From Streptomyces africanus (GTDB lineage: Bacteria; Actinomycetota; Actinomycetes; Streptomycetales; Streptomycetaceae), in assembly GCF_002150735.1 (NCBI RefSeq), contig NZ_MUKA01000007.1, forward strand, positions 1-53,583: a DNA stretch of 53,583 nucleotides, given 5' to 3'. Below the pieces are notes generated by a model. The model made no database searches. It saw only the letters and a list, made by a program, of their open reading frames with translations, and was not told the origin of the DNA. The translations under genes were made by a program, and so were the position numbers. Positions 1 through 6,497 of the stretch are shown in pieces; positions within the stretch are counted from its first letter, which is position 1, and the number at the start of each line of letters is the position of its first letter.

Positions 1-107
1 CCACCGCACCCCGCCGTCTCACCCCGCTTCCCGCACCCCGGCTCAGGCCCGATCATGGTCCGGGAACCATCAAGGGCCTAGGAAAAGGGCCTGGGAAGAG
101 GTGTGAC

Positions 108-1067
108 GTGCGGCTGCGCTGTGCTGTGCTGGACGACTTTCAGAGGGTGGCGACCGAGGTCGTCGACTGGTCGCCGGTTGCCGACGAGGTGGAGGTCGTC
201 TCCTTCGACACCCACCTGGACGGCGAGGACGCGCTGGCCGCGGCCCTGGCCGACTTCGACATCGTGGTGACGCTGCGGGAGCGCGTGCCCTTCCCCGGGT
301 CGCTGATCGCTCGCCTGCCGCGGCTGAAACTGCTCGTCGCCTCAGGCATGCGCAACTCGGTCATCGACTACGCGGCCGCCGAGGAGCACGGCGTCACCGT
401 GTGCGGCACGTCCAGTTCCTCCACCCCGCCCGTGGAGCTGACCTGGGCCCTGCTGCTCGGTCTGGCCCGCGGACTCGTCGAGGAGAGCAACTCCCTGCGC
501 TCCGGCGGCCCCTGGCAGTCCACCGTCGGCGCCGATCTGCATGGTCGCCGCCTCGGGCTTCTCGGGCTCGGGAAGATCGGCAGCCGGGTGGCCCGGATCG
601 GCCTCGCCTTCGGCATGCGCGTCAGCGCCTGGAGTCAGAACCTCACCGAGGAGCGCACCGCCGAGATCGGCGTCGAGCTCGCCCCCTCCCTGGAGGACCT
701 CCTCGTGAGCAGCGACTTCGTCTCGGTCCACCTCGCGCTGAGCGACCGCAGCCGCGGACTGCTCGGTCCCGGCGAACTCGCCCTGCTCAAGCCGACCGCG
801 TATCTGATCAACACCTCGCGTGCGGCCATCGTCGACCAGGAGGCCCTTCTCGCCGCCCTGCACGAGGGCCGGATCGCCGGCGCCGGTGTCGACGTCTTCG
901 ACATCGAGCCCCTGCCCGCCGACCACCCGATGCGTACCGCGCCCCGTCTCCTCGCCACCCCGCATCTCGGTTACGTCTCGCAGGCCAACTACACGACGTA
1001 CTACGGCCAGGCGGTGGAGGACATCCGTGCGTTCCTCGCGGGCGCGCCCGTTCGACGCCTGCCCTGA
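108..1067 (+). CDS. D-2-hydroxyacid dehydrogenase family protein
   Basis: The 319-residue protein belongs to the NAD-dependent D-isomer-specific 2-hydroxyacid dehydrogenases, which interconvert 2-oxo acids and D-2-hydroxy acids. The Rossmann nucleotide site reads GLLGLGKIGSRVA near the middle. The three catalytic positions are recognisable in order: Arg in NTSRAAIVD, Glu in FDIEPLP and His in ATPHLGYVS. The GTG start is used because a purine-rich stretch (GGGAAGAG) lies just upstream and the N-terminus lines up with the family. It is a single gene, ended by a strong hairpin. The substrate cannot be told from sequence; phosphoglycerate dehydrogenase of serine synthesis is less likely because the C-terminal ACT domain is absent. 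Confidence 0.9.
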   Translation: MRLRCAVLDDFQRVATEVVDWSPVADEVEVVSFDTHLDGEDALAAALADFDIVVTLRERVPFPGSLIARLPRLKLLVASGMRNSVIDYAAAEEHGVTVCGTSSSSTPPVELTWALLLGLARGLVEESNSLRSGGPWQSTVGADLHGRRLGLLGLGKIGSRVARIGLAFGMRVSAWSQNLTEERTAEIGVELAPSLEDLLVSSDFVSVHLALSDRSRGLLGPGELALLKPTAYLINTSRAAIVDQEALLAALHEGRIAGAGVDVFDIEPLPADHPMRTAPRLLATPHLGYVSQANYTTYYGQAVEDIRAFLAGAPVRRLP

Positions 1068-1104
1068 CGGGGCCGCTCCGACCCGCCTGCCGGGCGCCGC
1101 ACGC

Positions 1105-1153
1105 GAGCGGCAGAGCGGCAGAACGGGCAGAGCGGCAGAATGGCAGAGCGGCG
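1105..1153. repeat. Short tandem repeat, GAGCGGCA-type octamers
   Basis: Six head-to-tail copies of an 8-base unit (GAGCGGCA and variants, one of them 9 bases) lie in the intergenic space behind the dehydrogenase and ahead of the terminator hairpin. No coding function is evident. Such a repeat could vary in copy number between strains. Confidence 0.7.
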
Positions 1154-1180
1154 GCGGACCCGGACACCCGGACACACGCA

Positions 1181-1213
1181 AATGGCCGGGACCCGTATCG
1201 GGTCCCGGCCATT
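1181..1213. terminator. Bidirectional terminator hairpin
   Basis: A perfect 15-base inverted repeat (AATGGCCGGGACCCG and its complement) is separated by the loop TAT. It sits between the convergent dehydrogenase gene and the small secreted-protein gene, so it can stop transcription from both sides. Confidence 0.85.
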
Positions 1214-1281
1214 CCTGTCCGTCGGGTGGACTTACGCGACAGGTGCCGACGTGAACAATGGCGCCTCGGCTGCCCCGGACG

Positions 1282-1557
1282 TCAGGACTCCTTGCCACCG
1301 ATGACGACACTGCTGCTGCAGCCCTCACTCGAACAGCTCTGCGCCTGGCTCGCGACGACGTGGATGTTGCCCTTTCCGTCGCGGTACACGGCCTCGTGGA
1401 CGCAGCGAACGTTCCCCTTGCCGTCATCGACGCACTTGCCGGAGCCACTGGACCCGCCGGAGCCGTCTAGGGCGAAGGCCTGGCCGGCCCCGGCTCCGAG
1501 GAGAGCGACGCCCCACAGAACTCCCGCTACGACTGCGATCCTCTTTGCATTCGGCAT
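1282..1557 (-). CDS. Small secreted four-cysteine protein
   Basis: The 91-residue product starts with a basic N-terminus and a hydrophobic stretch ending GAGAGQAFA, a typical Sec signal peptide with cleavage near residue 29. The mature part of about 60 residues is rich in Gly and Ser and has four cysteines (42, 52, 75, 80), which may form two disulfides. The ATG at 1557 is preferred over the ATG at 1563 because AAAGGAG then has normal spacing; the upstream ATG would be only one base from it. I do not recognise the family. Its position beside the two-cysteine paralogues and a chaplin suggests an extracellular or cell-surface role, which is inference. Confidence 0.75.
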   Translation of the reverse strand: MPNAKRIAVVAGVLWGVALLGAGAGQAFALDGSGGSSGSGKCVDDGKGNVRCVHEAVYRDGKGNIHVVASQAQSCSSEGCSSSVVIGGKES

Positions 1558-1630
1558 GTCCATACTCCTTTACGTCGGTTCCCCGGGTGGACGACGGGGA
1601 CCTTCGAGAACTTGCATCGGCAAACGCGAG

Positions 1631-1678
1631 GGGCGGGCCCCGGGCCCCGAAACGTCGTTCGAGTCTCGAGGCCCGCCC
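1631..1678 (-). terminator. Putative terminator hairpin
   Basis: GGGCGGGCC and GGCCCGCCC form 9-base arms directly behind the end of the first two-cysteine paralogue on the minus strand. The loop is long (about 30 bases) and has further GC-rich pairing possibilities, so this is a moderate call. Confidence 0.45.
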
Positions 1679-1689
1679 GGATCACTTGT

Positions 1690-1953
1690 TCAGCGACCGC
1701 CACCGAGAGCGAAGGCGTTGGTGCAGGACACCGACTTGCTCTGGTCAACGGGCTGGTTCGCCAGGATGTCCAGGACCTGGACGTTGATGCGGCCGATGTT
1801 GAGGACGCCCGACTGGCTCTCGTTGCCGCACGCGTTGGACTGCGTGCTGTCCACCTCGAGCGAGCCGTCGCCGGCCTGGCTGACGCCGGCGCCGAGGAAG
1901 GTGACGGTGCCGAGCGCGGCCATGACGACCGCGGCCTTCTGGAACTTGCGCAT
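1690..1953 (-). CDS. Small secreted two-cysteine protein, paralogue A
   Basis: The 87-residue product has a signal peptide (MRKFQKAAVV then a hydrophobic core to GVSQA, about residue 27) and a mature chain of about 60 residues. Cys42 (ACGNESQ) and Cys77 (SCTNAF) bracket the motif SGVLNIGRINVQVLDILANQP. The start at 1953 follows GGAGAGG at good spacing; the longer in-frame start further upstream has no such site. The gene 240 bases upstream encodes a near copy, so the pair arose by tandem duplication. The fragment SGVL..NVQV recalls the chaplin motif GVLSGNVVQVPV, but the rest does not align, so I do not call it a chaplin. The likely role is a secreted surface component of aerial growth, by context only. 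Confidence 0.75.
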   Translation of the reverse strand: MRKFQKAAVVMAALGTVTFLGAGVSQAGDGSLEVDSTQSNACGNESQSGVLNIGRINVQVLDILANQPVDQSKSVSCTNAFALGGGR

Positions 1954-2195
1954 TACCTCTCCGTTTCTTGCGTCGCACACGGTCCGTTATGAACCGCCTA
2001 CCGACAGTGTTCAACTTAGGAGAGGTTCGCGGCTTTTGACAGCCGAAACGCCGAGTCGCGCAATTTTCTCGGAATGTCGCCGGGGTCCCGCCGCGACACC
2101 GACGAGCGGTGGACCCGCACAACGACGAGCGAGCCCCGCGCCCGGACACATGGTCCGGACGCCGAGGCCCGCTCAGATCACCTGGTCAGCGACCG

Positions 2196-2462
2196 TTACT
2201 TGCCGATGCCGAAGGCGTTGGTGCAGGGCACCGAGGTGCTCTGGTCGACCGGCTGGTTCGCCAGGATGTCCAGGACCTGGACGTTGGCGCGGCCGATGTT
2301 CAGAACGCCCGACTGGCTCTCGTTGCCACAGGTGTTGCTCTGGACGCTGTCGATGTCCACGTTCGGCTTGTCCCCACCGTAGGCCTGGCTGACGCCAGCA
2401 CCGAGGAAGCTGACGCTGCCGAGCATGGCCGCGACGACCGCGGCCTTCTGGTACTTGCGCAT
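2196..2462 (-). CDS. Small secreted two-cysteine protein, paralogue B
   Basis: The 88-residue product is closely similar to its downstream neighbour. It has the same signal peptide type (MRKYQKAAVV to GVSQA) and the same core, CGNESQSGVLNIGR then NVQVLDILANQPVDQS, with cysteines at 45 and 80. The region between signal peptide and first cysteine differs most (YGGDKPNVDIDS versus GDGSLEVDS). The start at 2462 follows GGAGAAG. The upstream regions of the two genes are also alike, so both coding and control DNA were duplicated. It is divergent from the short chaplin gene 228 bases away and may share control with it. The function is unknown. Confidence 0.75.
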   Translation of the reverse strand: MRKYQKAAVVAAMLGSVSFLGAGVSQAYGGDKPNVDIDSVQSNTCGNESQSGVLNIGRANVQVLDILANQPVDQSTSVPCTNAFGIGK

Positions 2463-2690
2463 TACTTCTCCGTTTCTTGAGTTGACACGATCCGTGAGGG
2501 ATCGGTCACTTACAGTCGTGACGGTAGACCATTTTTTGCCCCCTTTCCTCGACAAAACGCGCACAAGCGCAACTTTCATGAAAAAACCATCGTTGGGGCG
2601 GCCGTGACCGGTCCCCGGCCGTCGCGTTGAACGGGCAGTGCGGCCGCGCGTACCGCTGCCGCACCATTCCAAGTCACTAAGGAGAACGTG

Positions 2691-2996
2691 ATGTCTCGCA
2701 TCGCGAAGGTTGGCGCTGTCGCTCTCGGCACGGGCGCCGTGGTGCTCAGCGGGGCAGGTCTCGCTGCGGCCGACGCCGGCGCCAAGGCCGCGGCCATCGG
2801 CTCGTCCGGCGTCCTGTCCGGCAACGTGGTTCAGGTGCCGATCCACGCACCGATCAACGTGTGCGGCAACACCGTCAGCATCTTCGGCCTGCTCAACTCG
2901 GCGCACGACAACGTCTGCAAGAACGGCGAGGACAAGAAGGACGACGACAAGAAGAACAGCAAGAAGAGCAGCACGAAGAGCGGCCACCGTCACTGA
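2691..2996 (+). CDS. Short chaplin with charged C-terminal tail
   Basis: Chaplins are secreted amyloid-forming surfactant proteins that coat aerial hyphae and spores. This 101-residue protein has a signal peptide to about residue 27 (LAAADA). One complete chaplin domain (about residues 30-79) follows, with GSSGVLSGNVVQVPI, the CGN motif (Cys58) and Cys76, the pair known to form the family's disulfide. The unusual part is a 22-residue tail after CKNG made almost only of Asp, Lys, Ser and His (EDKKDDDKKNSKKSS and so on); short chaplins normally end soon after the second cysteine. The ATG at 2691 is chosen over the GTG at 2688 because AAGGAG is then six bases away. There is no sorting signal. 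Confidence 0.93.
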   Translation: MSRIAKVGAVALGTGAVVLSGAGLAAADAGAKAAAIGSSGVLSGNVVQVPIHAPINVCGNTVSIFGLLNSAHDNVCKNGEDKKDDDKKNSKKSSTKSGHRH

Positions 2997-3015
2997 CGTG
3001 TGGTGTCCTCCCCCC

Positions 3016-3048
3016 GAGAGCCCCGGTGTCCTGAACGCCGGGGCTCTC
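3016..3048. terminator. Bidirectional terminator hairpin
   Basis: A perfect 11-base inverted repeat (GAGAGCCCCGG and complement) with an 11-base loop lies between the convergent short chaplin and tyrosinase genes and serves both. Confidence 0.85.
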
Positions 3049-3068
3049 CCCCGTCAGCCCGCGTCACC

Positions 3069-3935
3069 TCACGCGTATCGGTAGATCCGGCTGACGTCCT
3101 CCAGTTCGTCCGGCGTCACGCCCCACGGCGGCAGGCTCTGGTGCCGTGCCACGATCCGGCCGTGCTGCGCGTCGCCCGGGCGCGGCGGCGCCGCGGGGAG
3201 GTAGCGGACACCGCGGTGCCGGCGCTGCCAGCGGTACCACTGCAGGTCGATGAAGGCGTGGTGCAGCCAGAACACGGGGTCGTTGACGGAGGCCGCACCG
3301 AGCATGGCCCCGCCGACCCAGCCGTGCACGCGGTTGTGGTTGTGCCAAGGAGTGTCGCCCGGGCCGGTGCCCCAGCCCTCCACCTTGTTGCGGAAACCCC
3401 GTGTGACCGTCGAATCCCAGGGCGCCACGTCGTAGACGGGGTCCTTCAGTGCCCACTCCAGCTCGCTCTTCGTGGGCAGGGCGATCGGGTCGCGGGGGTG
3501 TCCGAGGTCCCGGGTGAGGAACACCTTGTCGGTCACGTTCACCTTGATGGCCCAGTGGCCCTCCCGATAGGCGAAGGGACCGGTCATCACCTGGTGGTCA
3601 AAGCGGCGCCCGTTACCGCCGAGGAGGTCCGCCGTCCAGGGCGCGGAGGTGGTGGTGCGGTCGCGCGTCCAGTCCCAGTACGGCACCGTCACCGAGGAGT
3701 CCACCCGGCGCAGCGCGCGCTCCAGCTCGAGCAGGAACCGCCGGTGCCACGGCAGGAAGGAGGGTGCCATGTGGGCGGCGCGCAGTCCCTGCTCGCCGTC
3801 GGAGGAGAAGTACTCGATGTGCATCCGCACGAACTCGTCGTACTCGCCTCGCCGTTTGACCTCGAGCAGCGCTTTGACGAACCGCCGCTTCTCGGCCCTG
3901 GTGAGCGTGGCGGCGTCCCTACGCGTGTACGCCAT
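3069..3935 (-). CDS. melC2: Tyrosinase (monophenol monooxygenase)
   Basis: This 288-residue type-3 copper enzyme oxidises monophenols and o-diphenols to quinones, the first step of melanin formation. Both copper sites are complete. CuA uses His39 (VRMHIEYF), His55 (RAAHMAP) and His64 (PWHRRF); CuB uses His200 and His204 (HNRVHGW) and His226 (FWLHHAFID). The spacings match Streptomyces tyrosinases of known structure. There is no signal peptide; MelC2 is known to leave the cell or stay inside according to its partner MelC1. The ATG at 3935 overlaps the end of melC1 by 17 bases, so the two are translationally coupled. Compared with the classical secreted MelC2 (about 273 residues) it is slightly long. 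Confidence 0.95.
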   Translation of the reverse strand: MAYTRRDAATLTRAEKRRFVKALLEVKRRGEYDEFVRMHIEYFSSDGEQGLRAAHMAPSFLPWHRRFLLELERALRRVDSSVTVPYWDWTRDRTTTSAPWTADLLGGNGRRFDHQVMTGPFAYREGHWAIKVNVTDKVFLTRDLGHPRDPIALPTKSELEWALKDPVYDVAPWDSTVTRGFRNKVEGWGTGPGDTPWHNHNRVHGWVGGAMLGAASVNDPVFWLHHAFIDLQWYRWQRRHRGVRYLPAAPPRPGDAQHGRIVARHQSLPPWGVTPDELEDVSRIYRYA

Positions 3936-4413
3936 GACGATCCCCTGCGTGCATGTGCCCCGCGCCTGCCGGCCCCGGATCCAGGACGCGCAGCCCTTCA
4001 CCGGGGCCGAGTTCGTCGACGGCGGCGCGGGCGGCCTCGATCGGTGACCGGTACGAGCAGTAGTGGTCGACCATGCTCAGCCAGGTGCCGTCGGCCCGGC
4101 GCATCAGATGCAGAGGGCGGTCGTCCACGGTTACGTGCCACCGGTCCTGCTCTCCGGGGCCGCGCCGTGGGGTACACACCGCGCGGATGCGGCGGCCGTG
4201 GTACGTCTCGGCGAAGACGGTGGCGTCCGGGACGTTCCCGGAGCCGGGGCGCCGAGGCCGGATGACGGCGGCCACCGGTGCCGCCAGGACCGCGGCGAGG
4301 GCGCAGACGGGCAGACGGCGCGTCACGTCCCGCCGTGTGCTGCCCGCCGGGGCGGGCTGCGCCGAGCCCGGCGCCTCCTCACCCTCCGGTCCTCCGCCGA
4401 TGCTGACGACCAT
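3919..4413 (-). CDS. melC1: Tyrosinase cofactor/copper chaperone MelC1
   Basis: MelC1 binds apo-tyrosinase, delivers copper and, when it has a signal peptide, exports it by the Tat route. The 164-residue protein has an N-terminal twin-arginine stretch (TRRDVTRRL, about residues 25-33) followed by a hydrophobic segment (ALAAVLAAPVAAVI), consistent with a Tat signal. The family core is present: DDRPLHLMRR, then MVDHYCSYRSPIEAARAAVDELG. The C-terminus is histidine-rich (HMHAGDRHGVHA), a likely copper-handling tail. The start at 4413 follows GAGGAG. It is immediately upstream of and overlaps melC2. Confidence 0.9.
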   Translation of the reverse strand: MVVSIGGGPEGEEAPGSAQPAPAGSTRRDVTRRLPVCALAAVLAAPVAAVIRPRRPGSGNVPDATVFAETYHGRRIRAVCTPRRGPGEQDRWHVTVDDRPLHLMRRADGTWLSMVDHYCSYRSPIEAARAAVDELGPGEGLRVLDPGPAGAGHMHAGDRHGVHA

Positions 4414-4556
4414 GGTCCACTCCTCGTCCGGTTCCGGTGTCGCAGCCGTAACCGCCGGACGTCCCGCGCGGTCACCGTCGCGCGGCCAAGCAAGTGATCG
4501 CCGGTGGCCGCACACGGTCGCGGCGCACAGAGCGGGCCGCGTCACCGGCCGGACAC

Positions 4557-4598
4557 AAGGAGGGCCGGTCCGCGGACTTCCGCGGGCCGGCCCTCCTT
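4557..4598 (-). terminator. Terminator hairpin
   Basis: Arms AAGGAGGGCCGG and CCGGCCCTCCTT enclose a second stem (CCGCGG/CCGCGG) with loop ACTT. It lies just past the stop of the QSAPAP-repeat gene and before melC1. Confidence 0.85.
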
Positions 4599-4614
4599 AC
4601 AGCTTCGCCCCAGC

Positions 4615-5142
4615 CTAGAACCACAGGTTGCCGTGCGCCGGCTTGGCACCCTCCACAGTGGACTGCGCCAAGGGGACGAGCGACTCCCTGCCCTGAACGA
4701 CGGGGATCCTGGTGCTCACGCCGCCCGTGATGTCGGTGACAGCCAGCTCGCGAGGGCTCTCGGCAGCCGGAGCCGACTGCGGAGCCGGAGCCGACTGCGG
4801 AGCCGGAGCCGACTGCGGAGCCGGAGCCGACTGCGGAGCCGGAGCCGGCTGGGGAACTGGAGCCGACTGCGGAGCCGGGGCCCACTGGGGAGCCGGAGCC
4901 GACTGCGGAGCCGGAGCCGACTGCGGAGCCGGGGCACTCTGAACAGCGGGAGCAGACTGCACAGCGGGAGCGCTCTGAGCAACCGGAGCACTCTGGGCGA
5001 CCGGCGCGGCCTGCACGTCCGGGACGCTCTGAGCGGCCGGCGCGCTCGGGGCGACCATCGCGTCCTGGGCGAACGCCGGTGAGGCGGAACCAGCGGCGAT
5101 CAAGGACCCGGCAAAGACGGCGGCAGCCTTCAGAGACTTCAT
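4615..5142 (-). CDS. Secreted QSAPAP-repeat protein
   Basis: The 175-residue protein has a signal peptide (MKSLKAAAVFAGSLIAAGSASPAFA) and a central low-complexity stretch, about residues 35-127, built from a hexapeptide of the QSAPAP type (variants QSAPVA, QSAPAV, QWAPAP, QPAPAP). The underlying DNA is an 18-base tandem repeat. The C-terminal 45 residues (ELAVTDITGGVSTRIPVVQ to GNLWF) are not repetitive. Pro/Ala-rich stretches of this sort act as extended cell-wall-spanning spacers in other surface proteins. No anchor motif is visible. The start follows AAAGGAA, as in several secreted genes nearby. I do not recognise a family. Confidence 0.75.
   Translation of the reverse strand: MKSLKAAAVFAGSLIAAGSASPAFAQDAMVAPSAPAAQSVPDVQAAPVAQSAPVAQSAPAVQSAPAVQSAPAPQSAPAPQSAPAPQWAPAPQSAPVPQPAPAPQSAPAPQSAPAPQSAPAPQSAPAAESPRELAVTDITGGVSTRIPVVQGRESLVPLAQSTVEGAKPAHGNLWF
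4770..4934. repeat. 18-base coding tandem repeat
   Basis: Repeats of the form GAGCCGACTGCGGAGCCG run through the coding part of the QSAPAP gene. They are near-identical at DNA level in the middle and more divergent at the ends, the usual picture of recent copy-number change. Confidence 0.8.
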
Positions 5143-5322
5143 CGTGTTCCTTTCTTCGGCAACGCACGTCGCCGGAGGGGATTCTGTCGCCGTGCCTAAC
5201 GAGCCCTGGCCTGGGCGGAAACCGAGATACCGAAGATTGCCAATACCTCATATGAGAGCTATTTAAGGACCGGGCCCCGGGAGGAACCGGAAGCAAAGGC
5301 GGAGACGGACGGGAAGCACAAC

Positions 5323-5360
5323 AGTCGTGGTGCCGGCACCACGGGGCCGGCACCACGACT
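5323..5360 (-). terminator. Terminator hairpin
   Basis: A perfect 15-base inverted repeat (AGTCGTGGTGCCGGC and complement) with an 8-base spacer lies 30 bases past the stop of the Leu/Asp-rich secreted gene. Confidence 0.8.
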
Positions 5361-5390
5361 GGACGGGCGAGAGCCGTACGGCTACGACGC

Positions 5391-6095
5391 TCATGAAGCC
5401 GGCGGCAGCACCGGCTTGGGCAGCGTGATCTCCGGGAGTGTGACGGTCACCGCTGCAGGCTCCTGCGCCGGTGTCGAAGAGGTGCTGGACGACGTCGACG
5501 TGTCGGACGTGTCCTTCAGCAACAGGTCGCCTCCGAGCAGTGCGTCGAGGAGGTCGTCCACCCCGGTCAGCAGGTCGTCCACCGTGGGAAGTACGTCGCC
5601 CACACCCGAGGTGACCGCCCCCAGAAGGCCGTCGACGGCCTCGAGCACGGCGTCCAGCAAGTCGCTCACGGGGTCGGCGGCGCGCCGCTCGGGCGCCACC
5701 CTCGGTTGGGCGGTGAGCAGGAGGGGAGTCGACAGCAGCACGCCGGTCGGCACGGTCGAGACCGTGGGCGCGGCCGGGGCTGCCACACCCTTGGCGGCCG
5801 CCTCGGCCAGGGCGGCCTTGGCTTCGGCTCCCAGCTTCGTGGCCTCGGCCGCGGGCAGTCGGCCGTTGCTGCGGAGCGCGGCGTTCAGCAGGTCGGCGAC
5901 GGGGGTGAGCTCACCCCAGTTGAGTGTCGCGATCTGCGCGAGACGCATGTCCGCGCCGGGAAGCCGGGCGTCGGGCGCCACATGAGCGTGCCCGCGGGCC
6001 GAGTCGGCCGCCATGGCGACGGGGCCGGTGATCCCGACCAGAAGGGCGGCGCACAGGGCGCTGGACGCGATGCGCCGTGCGGGCAGAGCACTCAT
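5391..6095 (-). CDS. Secreted Leu/Asp-rich amphipathic protein
   Basis: The 234-residue product has a signal peptide (to VAMAADSA, about residue 31). An Ala-rich section is followed, at roughly residues 140-195, by repeated hydrophobic/acidic segments (PVSDLLDAVLEAVDGLLGAV, then SGVGDVLPTVDDLLTGVDDLLDALL) that would form amphipathic helices. A Ser/Thr linker and a short Pro-rich C-terminus (LPEITLPKPVLPP) complete it. There is no cysteine in the mature part and no sorting signal. The start at 6095 follows AAAGGAA; the longer in-frame extension upstream has no ribosome site. I recognise no family with a known function. The location between tyrosinase, chaplin and polysaccharide genes suggests the surface layer. 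Confidence 0.75.
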   Translation of the reverse strand: MSALPARRIASSALCAALLVGITGPVAMAADSARGHAHVAPDARLPGADMRLAQIATLNWGELTPVADLLNAALRSNGRLPAAEATKLGAEAKAALAEAAAKGVAAPAAPTVSTVPTGVLLSTPLLLTAQPRVAPERRAADPVSDLLDAVLEAVDGLLGAVTSGVGDVLPTVDDLLTGVDDLLDALLGGDLLLKDTSDTSTSSSTSSTPAQEPAAVTVTLPEITLPKPVLPPAS

Positions 6096-6497
6096 GGAAA
6101 TTCCTTTCGACGGCGTTGGATCTTGAGCCCACCGTGAAAGCGCCCGCGCCTTCCCGCAACCGCTCATACGCTTTTCGGGATTTAACAATTCCCCCATTCG
6201 CCGCGCCCACCCTGATCAGACGGTGTGTCAGGACGCCCCCTCCTCGGCCCCTCCCGGAGTAAGGCACCGGCCCGGCTCGAGTGGATGCGCTGACCGGCGT
6301 CGGGGGCGACGGCCGGAACCGGCAAAGTCCTGTAGTTTCACGATTCCGACACACTTGTCAGACTTCACCGAATTTCTTCGACTATGTCCGATTGTTGACT
6401 AGAGTTGCGAACCGCCCGACGCACTCCTCAGCGCGGACACATCGCACTCGTGGCGCTGCCGCCACGGCCACCTGTTCCGAAAGGGCAACGACCGGTC
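6096..6497. other. Divergent intergenic region, no gene seen
   Basis: About 400 bases separate the Leu/Asp-rich secreted gene (minus) from the adhesin-like gene (plus). The middle is locally AT-richer than the surroundings (around 6330-6410), as expected for two divergent promoters. I see no convincing small gene or RNA. Confidence 0.5.

Noticed and set aside
55..71. Small inverted repeat ATGGT...ACCAT upstream of the dehydrogenase
   Set aside because: Five-base arms only; too short to call an operator or terminator.
401..2392. Long plus-strand open frame through the dehydrogenase and secreted genes
   Set aside because: It is out of frame with recognisable genes, is Arg/Pro-rich without domains, and results from high GC that removes stop codons.
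4770..4934. CRISPR-like array
   Set aside because: The 18-base units are contiguous with no spacers and encode the QSAPAP peptide in frame.
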